Shown: positions 34,241 through 43,057 of the stretch, one piece after another
Layout: the number at the start of each line of letters is the position of its first letter
Position numbering within the stretch: position 1 is the first letter of the stretch
Assembly (NCBI GenBank): GCA_964538915.1
Contig: CAZIFB010000005.1
Location: 62,001-126,000, forward strand
Direction: 5' to 3'
Source: JAEUHQ01 sp964538915
Lineage (GTDB): Bacteria > Planctomycetota > UBA1135 > UBA2386
DNA length: 64,000 nucleotides
Position numbers and translations under genes: made by a program
The notes under the pieces: generated by a model
What the model was told of the DNA's origin: nothing
The model's input: only the letters and a program-made list of their open reading frames with translations
The model's database searches: none

Positions 34241-35197
34241 CGGCCGCGAGCGCTTCACGCGGCCGCGCAGCTTGGGCACCAGCAACAGCGCCTCGCGCGC
34301 GATCTTGCCGTCCATCTTCGAGGCGCCGACGCGCCGATCGACGAAGTGGATCGGGATCTCCTGCACGCGGAACCCGGCGCGCACCATGCGGAACGCCATC
34401 TCGATCTGGAACGCGTAGCCCTGTGCGGACACGGCAGCGAGATCGAGGCGTTGCAGGGCCGCCGTGGCGAAGCACCGGAACCCCGCCGTGTTGTCGCGGA
34501 TGCCGGACGAGAGCACGAGCCGGGCGTACAGGTTGGCGCCGCGCGACAGCAGGCGGCGGCGGAAGTCCCATCCCACCGTGTTGCCACCCTTCACGTAGCG
34601 GCTGCCGATCACGAGGTCGGCGCGTTCGCCCGCGAACACGAGTCGCGGCAGGTCCCACGGTGCGTGGCTGAAGTCGGCGTCCATCTCGCACACGCGCTCG
34701 TAGCCGTGCTCGATGGCGAAGCGGAAGCCGGCGATGTACGCGGTGCCGAGGCCTTGTTTGCCCTGGCGATGGAGCACGCGGATGCGCGGGTCAGCGGCGG
34801 CGAGCCGATCGGCGATCGCTCCGGTGCCGTCCGGCGATCCGTCGTCGACGACGAGGATGTCCGTGTCGAGGTACGAGTGGATCGCACGCACGATCGGCTC
34901 GAGGTTGTCCTTCTCGTTGTAGGTCGGGATCACGACCAGCGTGCGGCGGGGCGCGCGATGCGGCCGCGTCGGCACCGGGCCTCGACCCTGGGCGCGTCCG
35001 TGTTCGGCCGCTGCGACCGCCGCCGCTTCGTCCTGGCCCGCGAGCACCACGATCCGTTCGCTGTCGACGCCGTCCCTGACCTTCGCTTCGGCCGCCGCGA
35101 AGTCCGCGACGACGACGATGGTCGCCGGGCGCGGACCGGGAGCCGGCGTTGCGGTGCCGGGGACCGGGCGCGGCTCGGGGGCGGTGAGGCCGGTCAA
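34235..35197 (-). CDS. polyprenol-phosphate mannosyltransferase (DPM1-like GT2)
   Basis: 320 residues from TTG 35197. A family-2 glycosyltransferase begins near residue 85: LVVIPTYNEKDNL, LVVDDGSPDGTG, MDADFSHAPWDLPRLV and VIGSRYVKGGNT are typical of dolichol/polyprenol-phosphate mannose synthases. It would load mannose onto a lipid carrier at the inner membrane. It lacks the C-terminal membrane helices of some relatives. The first 80 residues (ATIVVVADFAAAEAKVRDGV, EAAAVAAAEHG) are an added segment of unknown role, unless translation starts later. Confidence 0.85.
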   Translation of the reverse strand: MTGLTAPEPRPVPGTATPAPGPRPATIVVVADFAAAEAKVRDGVDSERIVVLAGQDEAAAVAAAEHGRAQGRGPVPTRPHRAPRRTLVVIPTYNEKDNLEPIVRAIHSYLDTDILVVDDGSPDGTGAIADRLAAADPRIRVLHRQGKQGLGTAYIAGFRFAIEHGYERVCEMDADFSHAPWDLPRLVFAGERADLVIGSRYVKGGNTVGWDFRRRLLSRGANLYARLVLSSGIRDNTAGFRCFATAALQRLDLAAVSAQGYAFQIEMAFRMVRAGFRVQEIPIHFVDRRVGASKMDGKIAREALLLVPKLRGRVKRSRPS

Positions 35198-35288
35198 GGC
35201 TCACCAACTCTTGGTTCGACGTTTGCCATGGATTCGCCGGCGCGGCGAACGCGCGCACTCTAGCCGGCCGTGGCCGCCCGGCCGAGCG

Positions 35289-36647
35289 TCATTGCCGACT
35301 GCCGACGAACGCTCCGCCGTTCTGGTGCAGCGTGAGCTCCTTGCCGTCGGCGGAGAACACGATCTTGACCTCGTTGTCGAAGCCGGCCCGGAACTCGAGG
35401 CCGCCCTGGTAGAGCAGGTCGAACGCTTCCTGGCCGGGCGCCTTGCCCTTGGCGCGGAGGCGATCGCCGTTCACCGTCACCTCGAGGGCCATGCCGACCT
35501 CCGCGAGGTCGTATTCGCCGGCGAGCTTGTCGCGCACGTCCGCGGGCAGCGGCAGGTCCTTCGCGACGAACTTCTGGATGCCCAGCACCGCCTGCACGAT
35601 GTCGCGCGCGACCTTCTCGGCGCTCGCGGCCTCCCCGTTGCTGATCACCGCGACGTGGAGGTCGTCGTCCGGCAGGTGCAGGAGCATCGAGTTGAAGCCG
35701 TTGATGCCGCCGCCGTGGAAGACCGCCGGCCGACCCAGGAAGTCGCCGCGCATCAGGCCGAAGCCGTAGCTCGTGTCACGTCCGTTCGGCAGGACGGTCG
35801 CAGTCGCCATCCGTGCGTACGACGCCGCACTCACGACCTTGCCTCCGGCGAGCGCCGTCGACCAGCGCACGAGATCGGCGCCGGTCGACAGCAGTGCGCC
35901 CGCCGCGCCGGGCTGGGTCATGCCGAGATGGTCGGCGTTGACGCGCTTCCCAGCGCGCATCGTGTAGCCGTGCGCCCGCCGCTCGATCACGTCCTGGTTG
36001 TGGCCGTACATCGTGTCGGCGAGTCCGAGCGGGCCGCCGAGTTCGTCGCGCACGACGTCGCCGTAGGGCTTTCCGTACGCCTTCTCGATCAGCATGCCGA
36101 GCAGGTAGTAGCCGGTGTTGTTGTAGCGCCAGTCCGTGCCCGGCTCGAAGTCGAACGGTTTGCCGCCGACCAGGGCGAGCAGTTCCGCGTGCGTCAGCTC
36201 GAGCGGAATGACCTTCTCCCACTCCTTGCCGATGTCCGTGTAGCTCGGGATGCCGCTCGTGTGATCGAGCAGCATCTGCACGCTGACCTTCTTGCCTTGC
36301 AGCGGGAACTCGGGCACGTACTTCTCGAGCCCGTCGTCGAGCGCGATCTTCTTCTGCTCGACGAGACGCATCACGAGTGCAGCGGTGAACTGCTTCGTCA
36401 CCGACCCGATCCGGAAGCGTGTGTCCGCCTTGGCGGGAACCTTCCACTCCGCGTCAGCGAGGCCGTAACCCTTCGCGAGCAGCACGTCGCCCTTTTGCGC
36501 GATGCCGACCGAGAAGCCGACGGCATCTGCCTTGGCGACGCGCGCAGCGACCAGCGCGTCGACCTTCGCGACCCACGCGGGATCCTGCGCGGTGACCGTG
36601 GCGAGGAGAGCTGCGAACGTGAGAGCGCTGACGTGGCGGCGGATCAT
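35289..36647 (-). CDS. exported serine hydrolase, class C beta-lactamase fold
   Basis: 452 residues with a signal peptide ending FAALLATVTAQ. The SxxK motif (GSVTKQ, about residue 82), a YNNTGYYLLG motif (YxN) and the HGGGINGF motif near 340 (KTG-like HxG) mark the beta-lactamase/penicillin-binding fold. It probably cuts peptides or esters in the periplasm rather than antibiotics. The C-terminal 100 residues form a small beta domain (DF3471-like position, unrecognised). It diverges from pyrE across 49 bases. Confidence 0.85.
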   Translation of the reverse strand: MIRRHVSALTFAALLATVTAQDPAWVAKVDALVAARVAKADAVGFSVGIAQKGDVLLAKGYGLADAEWKVPAKADTRFRIGSVTKQFTAALVMRLVEQKKIALDDGLEKYVPEFPLQGKKVSVQMLLDHTSGIPSYTDIGKEWEKVIPLELTHAELLALVGGKPFDFEPGTDWRYNNTGYYLLGMLIEKAYGKPYGDVVRDELGGPLGLADTMYGHNQDVIERRAHGYTMRAGKRVNADHLGMTQPGAAGALLSTGADLVRWSTALAGGKVVSAASYARMATATVLPNGRDTSYGFGLMRGDFLGRPAVFHGGGINGFNSMLLHLPDDDLHVAVISNGEAASAEKVARDIVQAVLGIQKFVAKDLPLPADVRDKLAGEYDLAEVGMALEVTVNGDRLRAKGKAPGQEAFDLLYQGGLEFRAGFDNEVKIVFSADGKELTLHQNGGAFVGSRQ

Positions 36648-36696
36648 CGGGGCGCGATGGTAGACCGCGCCGCGTCGCGACGATATCCATGGCCGC

Positions 36697-37263
36697 GTGA
36701 CACCGAAGTTCGAACCCGCGTCGGCGAAGAAGCGTCTGCTCCAGCTCGTCCGTGAACGCGCCTACAAGGACGGCATCGACATCGTGCTCGCGTCGGGCAA
36801 GCGCTCGACGTTCTACATCAACGGCAAGAAGGTCTCGCTGCATCCGGAAGGGCTGTGGCTGATCGCGAAGCTGCTGCTGGAGAAGCTGAAGAGCCATCCC
36901 GAGATCACGGCGGTCGGCGGACTCACGATCGGCGCCGATCCGCTCGCGAGCGCGGTTGCCGCTCTCTCCTTCGAGACCGGGCAGAACCTGAAGGCGTTCC
37001 TCGTGCGCAAGGAGGCGAAGGGCCACGGCACCGGTTCGCGGATCGAAGGCGACCTCGACAAGGGCGAGAAGGTCGCGATCCTCGAGGACACCGTGACCAC
37101 GGGCGGTTCGGCGAAGAAGGCGATCGAGGCGGTGGTCGAGGTCGGCGCGGTGCCGGTCGTCGTGATGGCGATCGCCGATCGCGAGGATCCCGACGCCGAC
37201 GCGTTCCGGAAGGAGTTCCGCGTCGAGTGCCTTCTCACGCTGAGCGAGATCCGGAAAGGCTGA
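36697..37263 (+). CDS. pyrE: orotate phosphoribosyltransferase
   Basis: 188 residues from GTG 36697. PyrE pattern: GKRSTFYINGKKVSLHPEG, GGLTIGADPLASAVA, RKEAKGHGTGSRIEG (catalytic loop) and the PRPP motif VAILEDTVTTGGS. It makes OMP from orotate and PRPP in pyrimidine synthesis. It is followed by the MocA-nitroreductase fusion after five bases. Confidence 0.92.
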   Translation: MTPKFEPASAKKRLLQLVRERAYKDGIDIVLASGKRSTFYINGKKVSLHPEGLWLIAKLLLEKLKSHPEITAVGGLTIGADPLASAVAALSFETGQNLKAFLVRKEAKGHGTGSRIEGDLDKGEKVAILEDTVTTGGSAKKAIEAVVEVGAVPVVVMAIADREDPDADAFRKEFRVECLLTLSEIRKG

Positions 37264-37268
37264 GCGCC

Positions 37269-38624
37269 GTGCGCACCGTCGCGATCGTGCCGGCCGCCGG
37301 CCGCGGCGAACGGATGGGTGCGGACAAGGCGCTGCTCGACCTCGCGGGCAAGACGGCGATCGAACGCGTCGTCACCACGTGCCGCGACGCCGGCGCCGAC
37401 GACGTACTGGTCGTGCGGCGGGATGGTGCTGCGGCGCTTCCCGCGAACCTCGGCGTTCGGATCGTCATCGTGGCTCCGGGCGGCGAGATGGCGGACAGCC
37501 TGCGAGCGGCCGCGGCGGCGCTCGGACCCGATGTCGCGGAGATCGTCGTGTTCCCGGTCGACCACGCGATCGTGCCGGCCGAAACGCTGCTCGCAGTGCT
37601 CGCCCTGCTCCGACGACCGGGCTGCGGCGTGGCGCTGCCGCTCTTCCGCGGCCGCCCCGGTCACCCGGTCGCGATGACCCGCGCGGTGTTCGACGAGATC
37701 CGCCGGCCCGATGCGTTGCTGCGCGACGTCGTGCGGGCCGAGCGTTCGCGCGTGCAGGCGATCGCGACCGGCAGTCCGTGGGTCGTGGCCGACCTCGATC
37801 GCCCCGACGACCTGCGCGCCGCCGTCTGCGCACTGCACGGCGAGCCGTGGAGCACGGTGGCGCAGATGTTCCGCCACCGCAGCCACCGTTCGTACCGCCC
37901 CGACCCGATCGCGGCGCCGACGATCGAACGCCTCGTCGACGCGGCGCGCCACGCGTCGACGTCGAGCTTCATCCAGGCGAACGCCGTCGTCGTGGTGAGC
38001 GATGCGAAGCGACGAGGCGACGTCGCGCGGCTGTGCGGCGGCCAGGTGCACATCACCGAGGCGCCGGTGTTCGCCGCCGTGTGCGCCGACCTGCACAAGA
38101 TCGCCGCTGCCTGCGGCCGCCATGGAACGGCCGTGCAGGCGCAGAGCTTCGAGCTGTTCCTCCAGGCGACGGTCGACGCCGCGCTGTTCGGCCAGAACCT
38201 CGCGCTCGCCGCCGAAGCCGAAGGCCTCGGTGTGTGCATGATCGGCGCTGCACGCAATCACCCCGTCGAACTCGGCGCACTGCTCGGCCTGCCGCCGCAT
38301 TGCTACGTCGTGTTCGGGATGACGATCGGCATGCCCGCCGACGACCCCGTGCCTCGCGGCCGCATGCCCCTTCCGGGCATCCTGCACTGGGATCGCTACG
38401 ACACGAACGCGATCCCGGCTGCACTCGACGGTGCCAACGAAGGCATGCGCGCGTGGGCGCGCCGCGCCAACGCGGAGCAGGGCGGCTACAACGGCAAGCC
38501 GGTCAGCGAGACGAAGGGCTGGGCCGAGCGCATGGCAGTCGCGTGGGGCGCCTCGAGCTCGTACGCCAAGGCGCGAGCGACCCTGGTCGACGAACTGAGG
38601 CGCCTCGGCTTCGGCCTCGATTGA
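37269..38624 (+). CDS. MocA-like nucleotidyltransferase fused to an NfsA-type nitroreductase
   Basis: 451 residues from GTG 37269. Residues 1-190 are a MobA/MocA-like NTP transferase: VAIVPAAGRGERMGADKALL, the FPVDHAIV acidic motif and RGRPGHPVAM. Residues about 197-451 are a flavin nitroreductase of NfsA/Frp type: MFRHRSHRSYRPDPI at the FMN site, QSFELFLQATVDAALFGQN and AEAEGLGVCMIGAARNHP. The frame is open through a short junction (ALHGEPWSTVAQMF), so this is one chain. MocA enzymes activate molybdopterin with CTP; NfsA reduces nitro or quinone compounds. The joint role is unknown. Confidence 0.85.
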   Translation: MRTVAIVPAAGRGERMGADKALLDLAGKTAIERVVTTCRDAGADDVLVVRRDGAAALPANLGVRIVIVAPGGEMADSLRAAAAALGPDVAEIVVFPVDHAIVPAETLLAVLALLRRPGCGVALPLFRGRPGHPVAMTRAVFDEIRRPDALLRDVVRAERSRVQAIATGSPWVVADLDRPDDLRAAVCALHGEPWSTVAQMFRHRSHRSYRPDPIAAPTIERLVDAARHASTSSFIQANAVVVVSDAKRRGDVARLCGGQVHITEAPVFAAVCADLHKIAAACGRHGTAVQAQSFELFLQATVDAALFGQNLALAAEAEGLGVCMIGAARNHPVELGALLGLPPHCYVVFGMTIGMPADDPVPRGRMPLPGILHWDRYDTNAIPAALDGANEGMRAWARRANAEQGGYNGKPVSETKGWAERMAVAWGASSSYAKARATLVDELRRLGFGLD

Positions 38625-38643
38625 CGGTACGCTCGCGGTCGCG

Positions 38644-39603
38644 ATGTCGACCACCTCGGATTCGACCGGGAAACTGCTGCGCGCGGCGCAGCTCGCCGTC
38701 CGGCACCTGCCGGAGAGCGCACGGGCGGATTTCGCGGCGCTCTTCGAACCCGCGACCATCGCGATCACGACGAGCGTGTTCGCGGCGTGGGGTGCATCGC
38801 ACGTGTTCGGCATCGGCTTCCTCGCCGACGTGCTGCTGCTGCTCGCCGGCGTCGTGGCGCTCGGTGCGATCGCGCTGCAAGCCGCGGAGGAGATCCGTTC
38901 GTTCGTCGTGGTCGCACTGGACGCGAAGGACGACGCCGGACTCGATCGTGCGGGTGCGCATCTCGCGAAGGCCGTGACGCTGATCGGCGTTCAGGCGTTC
39001 GTCGCGTTCCTCACTCGCGGAGTCGCCAAGCGTGTGCAGGCACCGACTCTCTACGCGGCGCGGGTGAGTCGGATCGAACGGCTGATCGCGGGGATCGGCA
39101 CGAAGCACCAGGTGCCGCAGATCCGGCAGCGCATCACGGTCGCGCTCGCGTTCTTCGAGGAGTCGTTCCCGAAGATGAACGACGAAGCACTGCTGTCCAG
39201 GCTTCGTGCGATCGACTTCCACGGCACCGTCGAGGTCGTCGAACTGCCCAAGGGAACACGGCTCGTCGCCTGGAAGTCGACCGAGCACGTGGCGCACCCC
39301 GAGGCTCTGCTGAAAGGCGACTACTACGCGACGTCGGGAACGCAGGCCGACCGCCTCGGGATCGTCGCCGAGGGCCGCACGCTCGTTCGCTACGAGACGA
39401 CGCAGTCGGTGAAGGTGCTGCGTTCGCGCGCCGCACCGGCCATGGATCGCTGGTCCCCGAATCGCACCCCGACCTTCGACGGGATCCGAACGGAGAACGG
39501 TCGCTTCGATTCGGGTCAGATGGTGGGAGGCGGCGGAGTGCAGTACATTCTGCCGGCTGACGCCGGTGCACTGCGCGTCGTGGGCATCAGCGGAGGCGTG
39601 TGA
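38644..39603 (+). CDS. polymorphic-toxin-like protein (pre-toxin membrane region plus toxin-like C-terminus)
   Basis: 319 residues. Residues about 35-110 form a hydrophobic hairpin and helix, AITTSVFAAWGASHVFGIG then ADVLLLLAGVVALGAIALQA, and AVTLIGVQAFVAFLTRG. This layout resembles the region that precedes the toxin domain in type VI and contact-dependent polymorphic toxins. The C-terminal ~120 residues (TRLVAWKSTEHVAHPEALL, GDYYATSGTQADRLGI, VKVLRSRAAPAMDRW, GGGGVQYILP) resemble small toxin domains of the type-46 group, from memory only. No immunity gene, PAAR or VgrG is beside it. It lies 19 bases after the fusion gene. Confidence 0.5.
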   Translation: MSTTSDSTGKLLRAAQLAVRHLPESARADFAALFEPATIAITTSVFAAWGASHVFGIGFLADVLLLLAGVVALGAIALQAAEEIRSFVVVALDAKDDAGLDRAGAHLAKAVTLIGVQAFVAFLTRGVAKRVQAPTLYAARVSRIERLIAGIGTKHQVPQIRQRITVALAFFEESFPKMNDEALLSRLRAIDFHGTVEVVELPKGTRLVAWKSTEHVAHPEALLKGDYYATSGTQADRLGIVAEGRTLVRYETTQSVKVLRSRAAPAMDRWSPNRTPTFDGIRTENGRFDSGQMVGGGGVQYILPADAGALRVVGISGGV

Positions 39604-39741
39604 CGCCGGGGCCCGGGAGCAACGCCGCGACGGTGCGGGTGGCGAAGTGAAGGTCGGGGTCAAGGCGCGGTGAGCGCGCGGCGGAAAACTGCCCGGCCGT
39701 CCGGCGGAACACGCCTCGCGCACGTCTCGTTCGGCGTCGCC

Positions 39742-41355
39742 ATGCCCCACTCTCCCGCGTCGTTCTTCGCGTCCGTCGTGCTGCTCGCGTTCGCCGGCGC
39801 GCCGCGTGCACAGGTGGCCGATGCCACGGCACCGATGGTGGCGGTCGTCGCGGCCGACGAATCGGCCGGTGGACTCGACCGCATGCTCGGCCGCGCCGGG
39901 TTCCGCCGCCGCCGCGTCGCTATCTCGGCGTGCACGCCGGACGCGGTGCGGTTCGCGGACGTGGTGGTGATCGACTGTTCCGAGACGAACGGCGGTCCCG
40001 ACGGGTTGCCGCTCGGCGACCTGGCGCGTTGGGATCGACCGACCGTGCTGCTCGGTGGCGCCGGTGACGTCGTGGCGCGGCGGTTCCTGCTGCCGACCGC
40101 GTCGGAGATGGCCGCGCTCGCGCCGGAACGGCGCGGCCCCGAGATGCAGCTGCTCGAGCCGGCCGGGGCCGCGACGACCAAGGTGTGGCGGCAGGGCAAC
40201 CTGTTCCATTTCGCTCCGGCGGCCGACGCGATCGCCGCGGTCGACGCGGAGGCGGCGTGGTTCGTCGACGTGATGCGGCGCTCAGCGACGTTCGTGATCG
40301 ATCGGCCGATCGTGAGATTCACGGTCGCCCCCGGTGCGAAGCCGGCGCCCGAAGAGGTCGCGCGGCGCGAGCGCATCGCTGCGAGCCCTGCGTGGGTCGG
40401 CGGGGATGTCCGCACCCGATCCGTGCTCGCCGCGTTGCCCGGTTTCCTCGGCGGTCGGCACGGTGATGCAGCGAAGCAGCTGCTGATCGACATCGTGGTC
40501 GACGGACCCGACGCGGACACCACGCCGCGCAACTGGGCGTTCTGGTTCCAGTCGCGGCTCGACCACATGGTCTGGGACGCGCTTTCGGAGACGTGGCGAA
40601 TGGACGAGCTCGCCCGGGTGCGCGGTGTGCGGCCGGAGGCGCTGGTCGGGGATGCGCGTGCCGACGGTCGCGTGCCGGATGCCGCATCGCGTGCGTTGGC
40701 TCTCGAGGTCGTGCGCTGGTACGGCGGGCGGGCACTCGACGACCTCGTGACGTTCACCTGTCGTTGCGGCGAGCGGCACTACTCGTTGGACCGGCGCGCC
40801 GGCGTCTTCCGCGCGGAGAACCACGCCGTCCTCCCGCGCGGCAATCGGGCCACCGCGTGGAGCGTCGCCGTGTTCGACACGGCGCGTGACGAGGACTTGA
40901 TCCGCGGCGGCGGCCCGCCGCCCCGTCCCACCGTGTCCGCGCGACAAGACTTCCGCGAACTCGTGATGAATGCGTTCCTGCCGGCGCTGCTGTTCGCGCC
41001 GGGCACGACGCTGACCCGCAACCCGGACGAGGACGAAGCCGACGAACGCGCCCTCGACGTGCGCCTCGTTGCGCGCGGCTATCCGGAGGGTATCGAGGTC
41101 CGTCTGTGGATCGGTCCCGACGGCGCGATCCGACGGTTGTTCGACGTGCGGCGCCATCACCACCGCATGCCGTTCCGCCTCGAGGCGACGACGCAGATCG
41201 GACCGCTGTCGGTGCCGACGGTGTGGAGCGAGCAGACGAACGACAATCCGCGGCGCTACGTCCTCGACGACGTCGCGTGGAATCCGACGCTGCCCGCCGA
41301 CTTCGCGACGGCGAAGGAGAAGCTCACGAAGCCCCGCGCTGTGGAAGCGCGGTGA
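39742..41355 (+). CDS. hypothetical exported protein
   Basis: 537 residues from ATG 39742, which gives a good signal peptide (SFFASVVLLAFAGAPRAQ); an in-frame GTG at 39670 would bury it behind 24 polar residues. The mature part is soluble. The C-terminal half has TFTCRCGERHYSLDRRAGVF, where CRC might bind metal, and a beta-rich end (LWIGPDGAIRRLFDVRRHHH). No family was recognised. It converges with the ABC-F gene. Confidence 0.65.
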   Translation: MPHSPASFFASVVLLAFAGAPRAQVADATAPMVAVVAADESAGGLDRMLGRAGFRRRRVAISACTPDAVRFADVVVIDCSETNGGPDGLPLGDLARWDRPTVLLGGAGDVVARRFLLPTASEMAALAPERRGPEMQLLEPAGAATTKVWRQGNLFHFAPAADAIAAVDAEAAWFVDVMRRSATFVIDRPIVRFTVAPGAKPAPEEVARRERIAASPAWVGGDVRTRSVLAALPGFLGGRHGDAAKQLLIDIVVDGPDADTTPRNWAFWFQSRLDHMVWDALSETWRMDELARVRGVRPEALVGDARADGRVPDAASRALALEVVRWYGGRALDDLVTFTCRCGERHYSLDRRAGVFRAENHAVLPRGNRATAWSVAVFDTARDEDLIRGGGPPPRPTVSARQDFRELVMNAFLPALLFAPGTTLTRNPDEDEADERALDVRLVARGYPEGIEVRLWIGPDGAIRRLFDVRRHHHRMPFRLEATTQIGPLSVPTVWSEQTNDNPRRYVLDDVAWNPTLPADFATAKEKLTKPRAVEAR

Positions 41356-41358
41356 CGA

Positions 41359-42990
41359 TCAGCGGTGCACGCCCGGCGCTTCCATGCCGGTGCGCTCGAC
41401 CCACTCGACGTAGCTGCCGGGATACGCGTGCGGCGGCTTGCCCTGCACGCAAGCGCTGACGTCCAGCACCTTCGTCGCGAGGCCGCGCAGGAAGCCGCGG
41501 TCGTGGGACACGAAGAGCATCGTGCCTTCGTAGTCCTTCAGCGTCTTGACGAGCATTTCCTTCGTGACGAGGTCGAGGTGGTTCGTCGGCTCGTCGAGCA
41601 CGAGGAAGTTGGGCGGGTCGTAGAGCATGAGCGCGAGCACGAGTCGCGACTTCTCGCCGCCGCTCAGGAACTTCACCATCTTCTCCTGGTCGTCGCCGGA
41701 GAACTGGAACGCGCCGAGCAGCGTGCGCTTCGCACCGGTGGCCTCGAGCGGGAACTTGCGATCGACCATCTCGAAGACCGTCGCTTCGGGATCGAGCAGG
41801 TCGAGCGCCTGCTGCGCGAAGTAGCCCATCTTGACGCTCCCGAGCTTCACGTTGCCGCCGTCGGGCGAGAGGTGGCCGGCCACCATCTTGAGCAGGGTCG
41901 TCTTGCCCGAGCCGTTCTGGCCCATCACGCACCAGCGCTCGCCGCGTTTGATCTCGAAGTCGAGCGACTTGTAGATCGTCTTCTGGCCGTAGGCCTTCGC
42001 GACGCCCTGGATCTTGACGATGTCGTCGCCCGAGCGCGGCGGCTTCTTGCAGACGAACGGCACGACCTCGCGCTTCTTCGGCGGGTCGACGCGCTCGATC
42101 TTGTCGATCTGCTTCTGCCGGCTCTGCGCGGCGGCGGCCTTCGCGACGTGTGTGCCGAAGCGGTCGATGAACCGCTGCATCTTCGCGATCATCGCTTCTT
42201 GCCGCGCGAACGTGGCCTCCTTCTGCGCGAGGCGGTTCTTCTGCTCTCGCTCCATGAAGTCGTAGTCGCCCGTGTAGCTGCAGAACTCGCCGTCGTCGAT
42301 GTCGATGATCCGGTCGACGAGGCGGTTCATGAAGTCGCGGTCGTGGCACGTCATCAGCACCGCGGACTTCGTCTGCTGCAGGAACTGCTCGAGCCAGAGG
42401 ATCGACTCGATGTCGAGGTGGTTCGTCGGCTCGTCGAGCAGCAGGACGTCGAAGTTGCCGAGAAGCACCTTCGCCATGCCGACGCGCATCTTCCAGCCGC
42501 CGGAGAGAGCGCCGACGTCGCCTTCGATCTGTTCGTCGGAGAAGCCGAGACCGTGCAGCACTTCCTTGCTGCGCGCTTCGAGTTCGTAACCGCCGAGGTC
42601 CTGGTACTCGCCTTGGATCTCGCCGTAGCGCTCGAGGATCTTCTCCATCTCGTCGGCTTTGTCCGGGTCCGACATGTCGCGCTGGAGCTGTTCGATCTCG
42701 TGGTGCAGTGCGCCGGCCTTGCCGCTGCCGGCGATCGCTTCGTCGAGGACCGAACGGCCCGACATCTCGCCCATGTCCTGACGGAAGTAGCCGATGGTCA
42801 CGCGCTTCGGCAGAGCGACATCGCCTTCGTCCGGCTTCTCCTCGCCGACGATCATCCGGAAGACCGTCGACTTGCCGGCGCCGTTCGGACCCGTGAGGCC
42901 GACCTTCTCGCCGGGGTTGAGTTGCAGCGAGGCGTCCACGAACAGGACCTGGTGGCCGTGCCGCTTGTTGATGCCGGTGAGGGTGATCAT
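41359..42990 (-). CDS. ABC-F family ATPase (YbiT/Uup-like)
   Basis: 543 residues from ATG 42990 (MITLTGINK). Two ABC cassettes: GPNGAGKST and GQNGSGKTT, signatures LSGGWKMR and LSGGEKSR, Walker B LLLDEPTNHLD and LVLDEPTNHLD. Between them is the ABC-F linker with basic helices (MEREQKNRLAQKEATFARQE). There is no membrane part. ABC-F proteins act on the ribosome to relieve stalls or antibiotic block. It is clearly distinct from the EttA-like copy at 4860-6452. Confidence 0.88.
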   Translation of the reverse strand: MITLTGINKRHGHQVLFVDASLQLNPGEKVGLTGPNGAGKSTVFRMIVGEEKPDEGDVALPKRVTIGYFRQDMGEMSGRSVLDEAIAGSGKAGALHHEIEQLQRDMSDPDKADEMEKILERYGEIQGEYQDLGGYELEARSKEVLHGLGFSDEQIEGDVGALSGGWKMRVGMAKVLLGNFDVLLLDEPTNHLDIESILWLEQFLQQTKSAVLMTCHDRDFMNRLVDRIIDIDDGEFCSYTGDYDFMEREQKNRLAQKEATFARQEAMIAKMQRFIDRFGTHVAKAAAAQSRQKQIDKIERVDPPKKREVVPFVCKKPPRSGDDIVKIQGVAKAYGQKTIYKSLDFEIKRGERWCVMGQNGSGKTTLLKMVAGHLSPDGGNVKLGSVKMGYFAQQALDLLDPEATVFEMVDRKFPLEATGAKRTLLGAFQFSGDDQEKMVKFLSGGEKSRLVLALMLYDPPNFLVLDEPTNHLDLVTKEMLVKTLKDYEGTMLFVSHDRGFLRGLATKVLDVSACVQGKPPHAYPGSYVEWVERTGMEAPGVHR

Positions 42991-43057
42991 CGGGGGCGAG
43001 GAGGATAGCGAGGGAACGCGGCGCTGCCGAGGCCCGGAGTCCGGGTACGCTGGGCCG

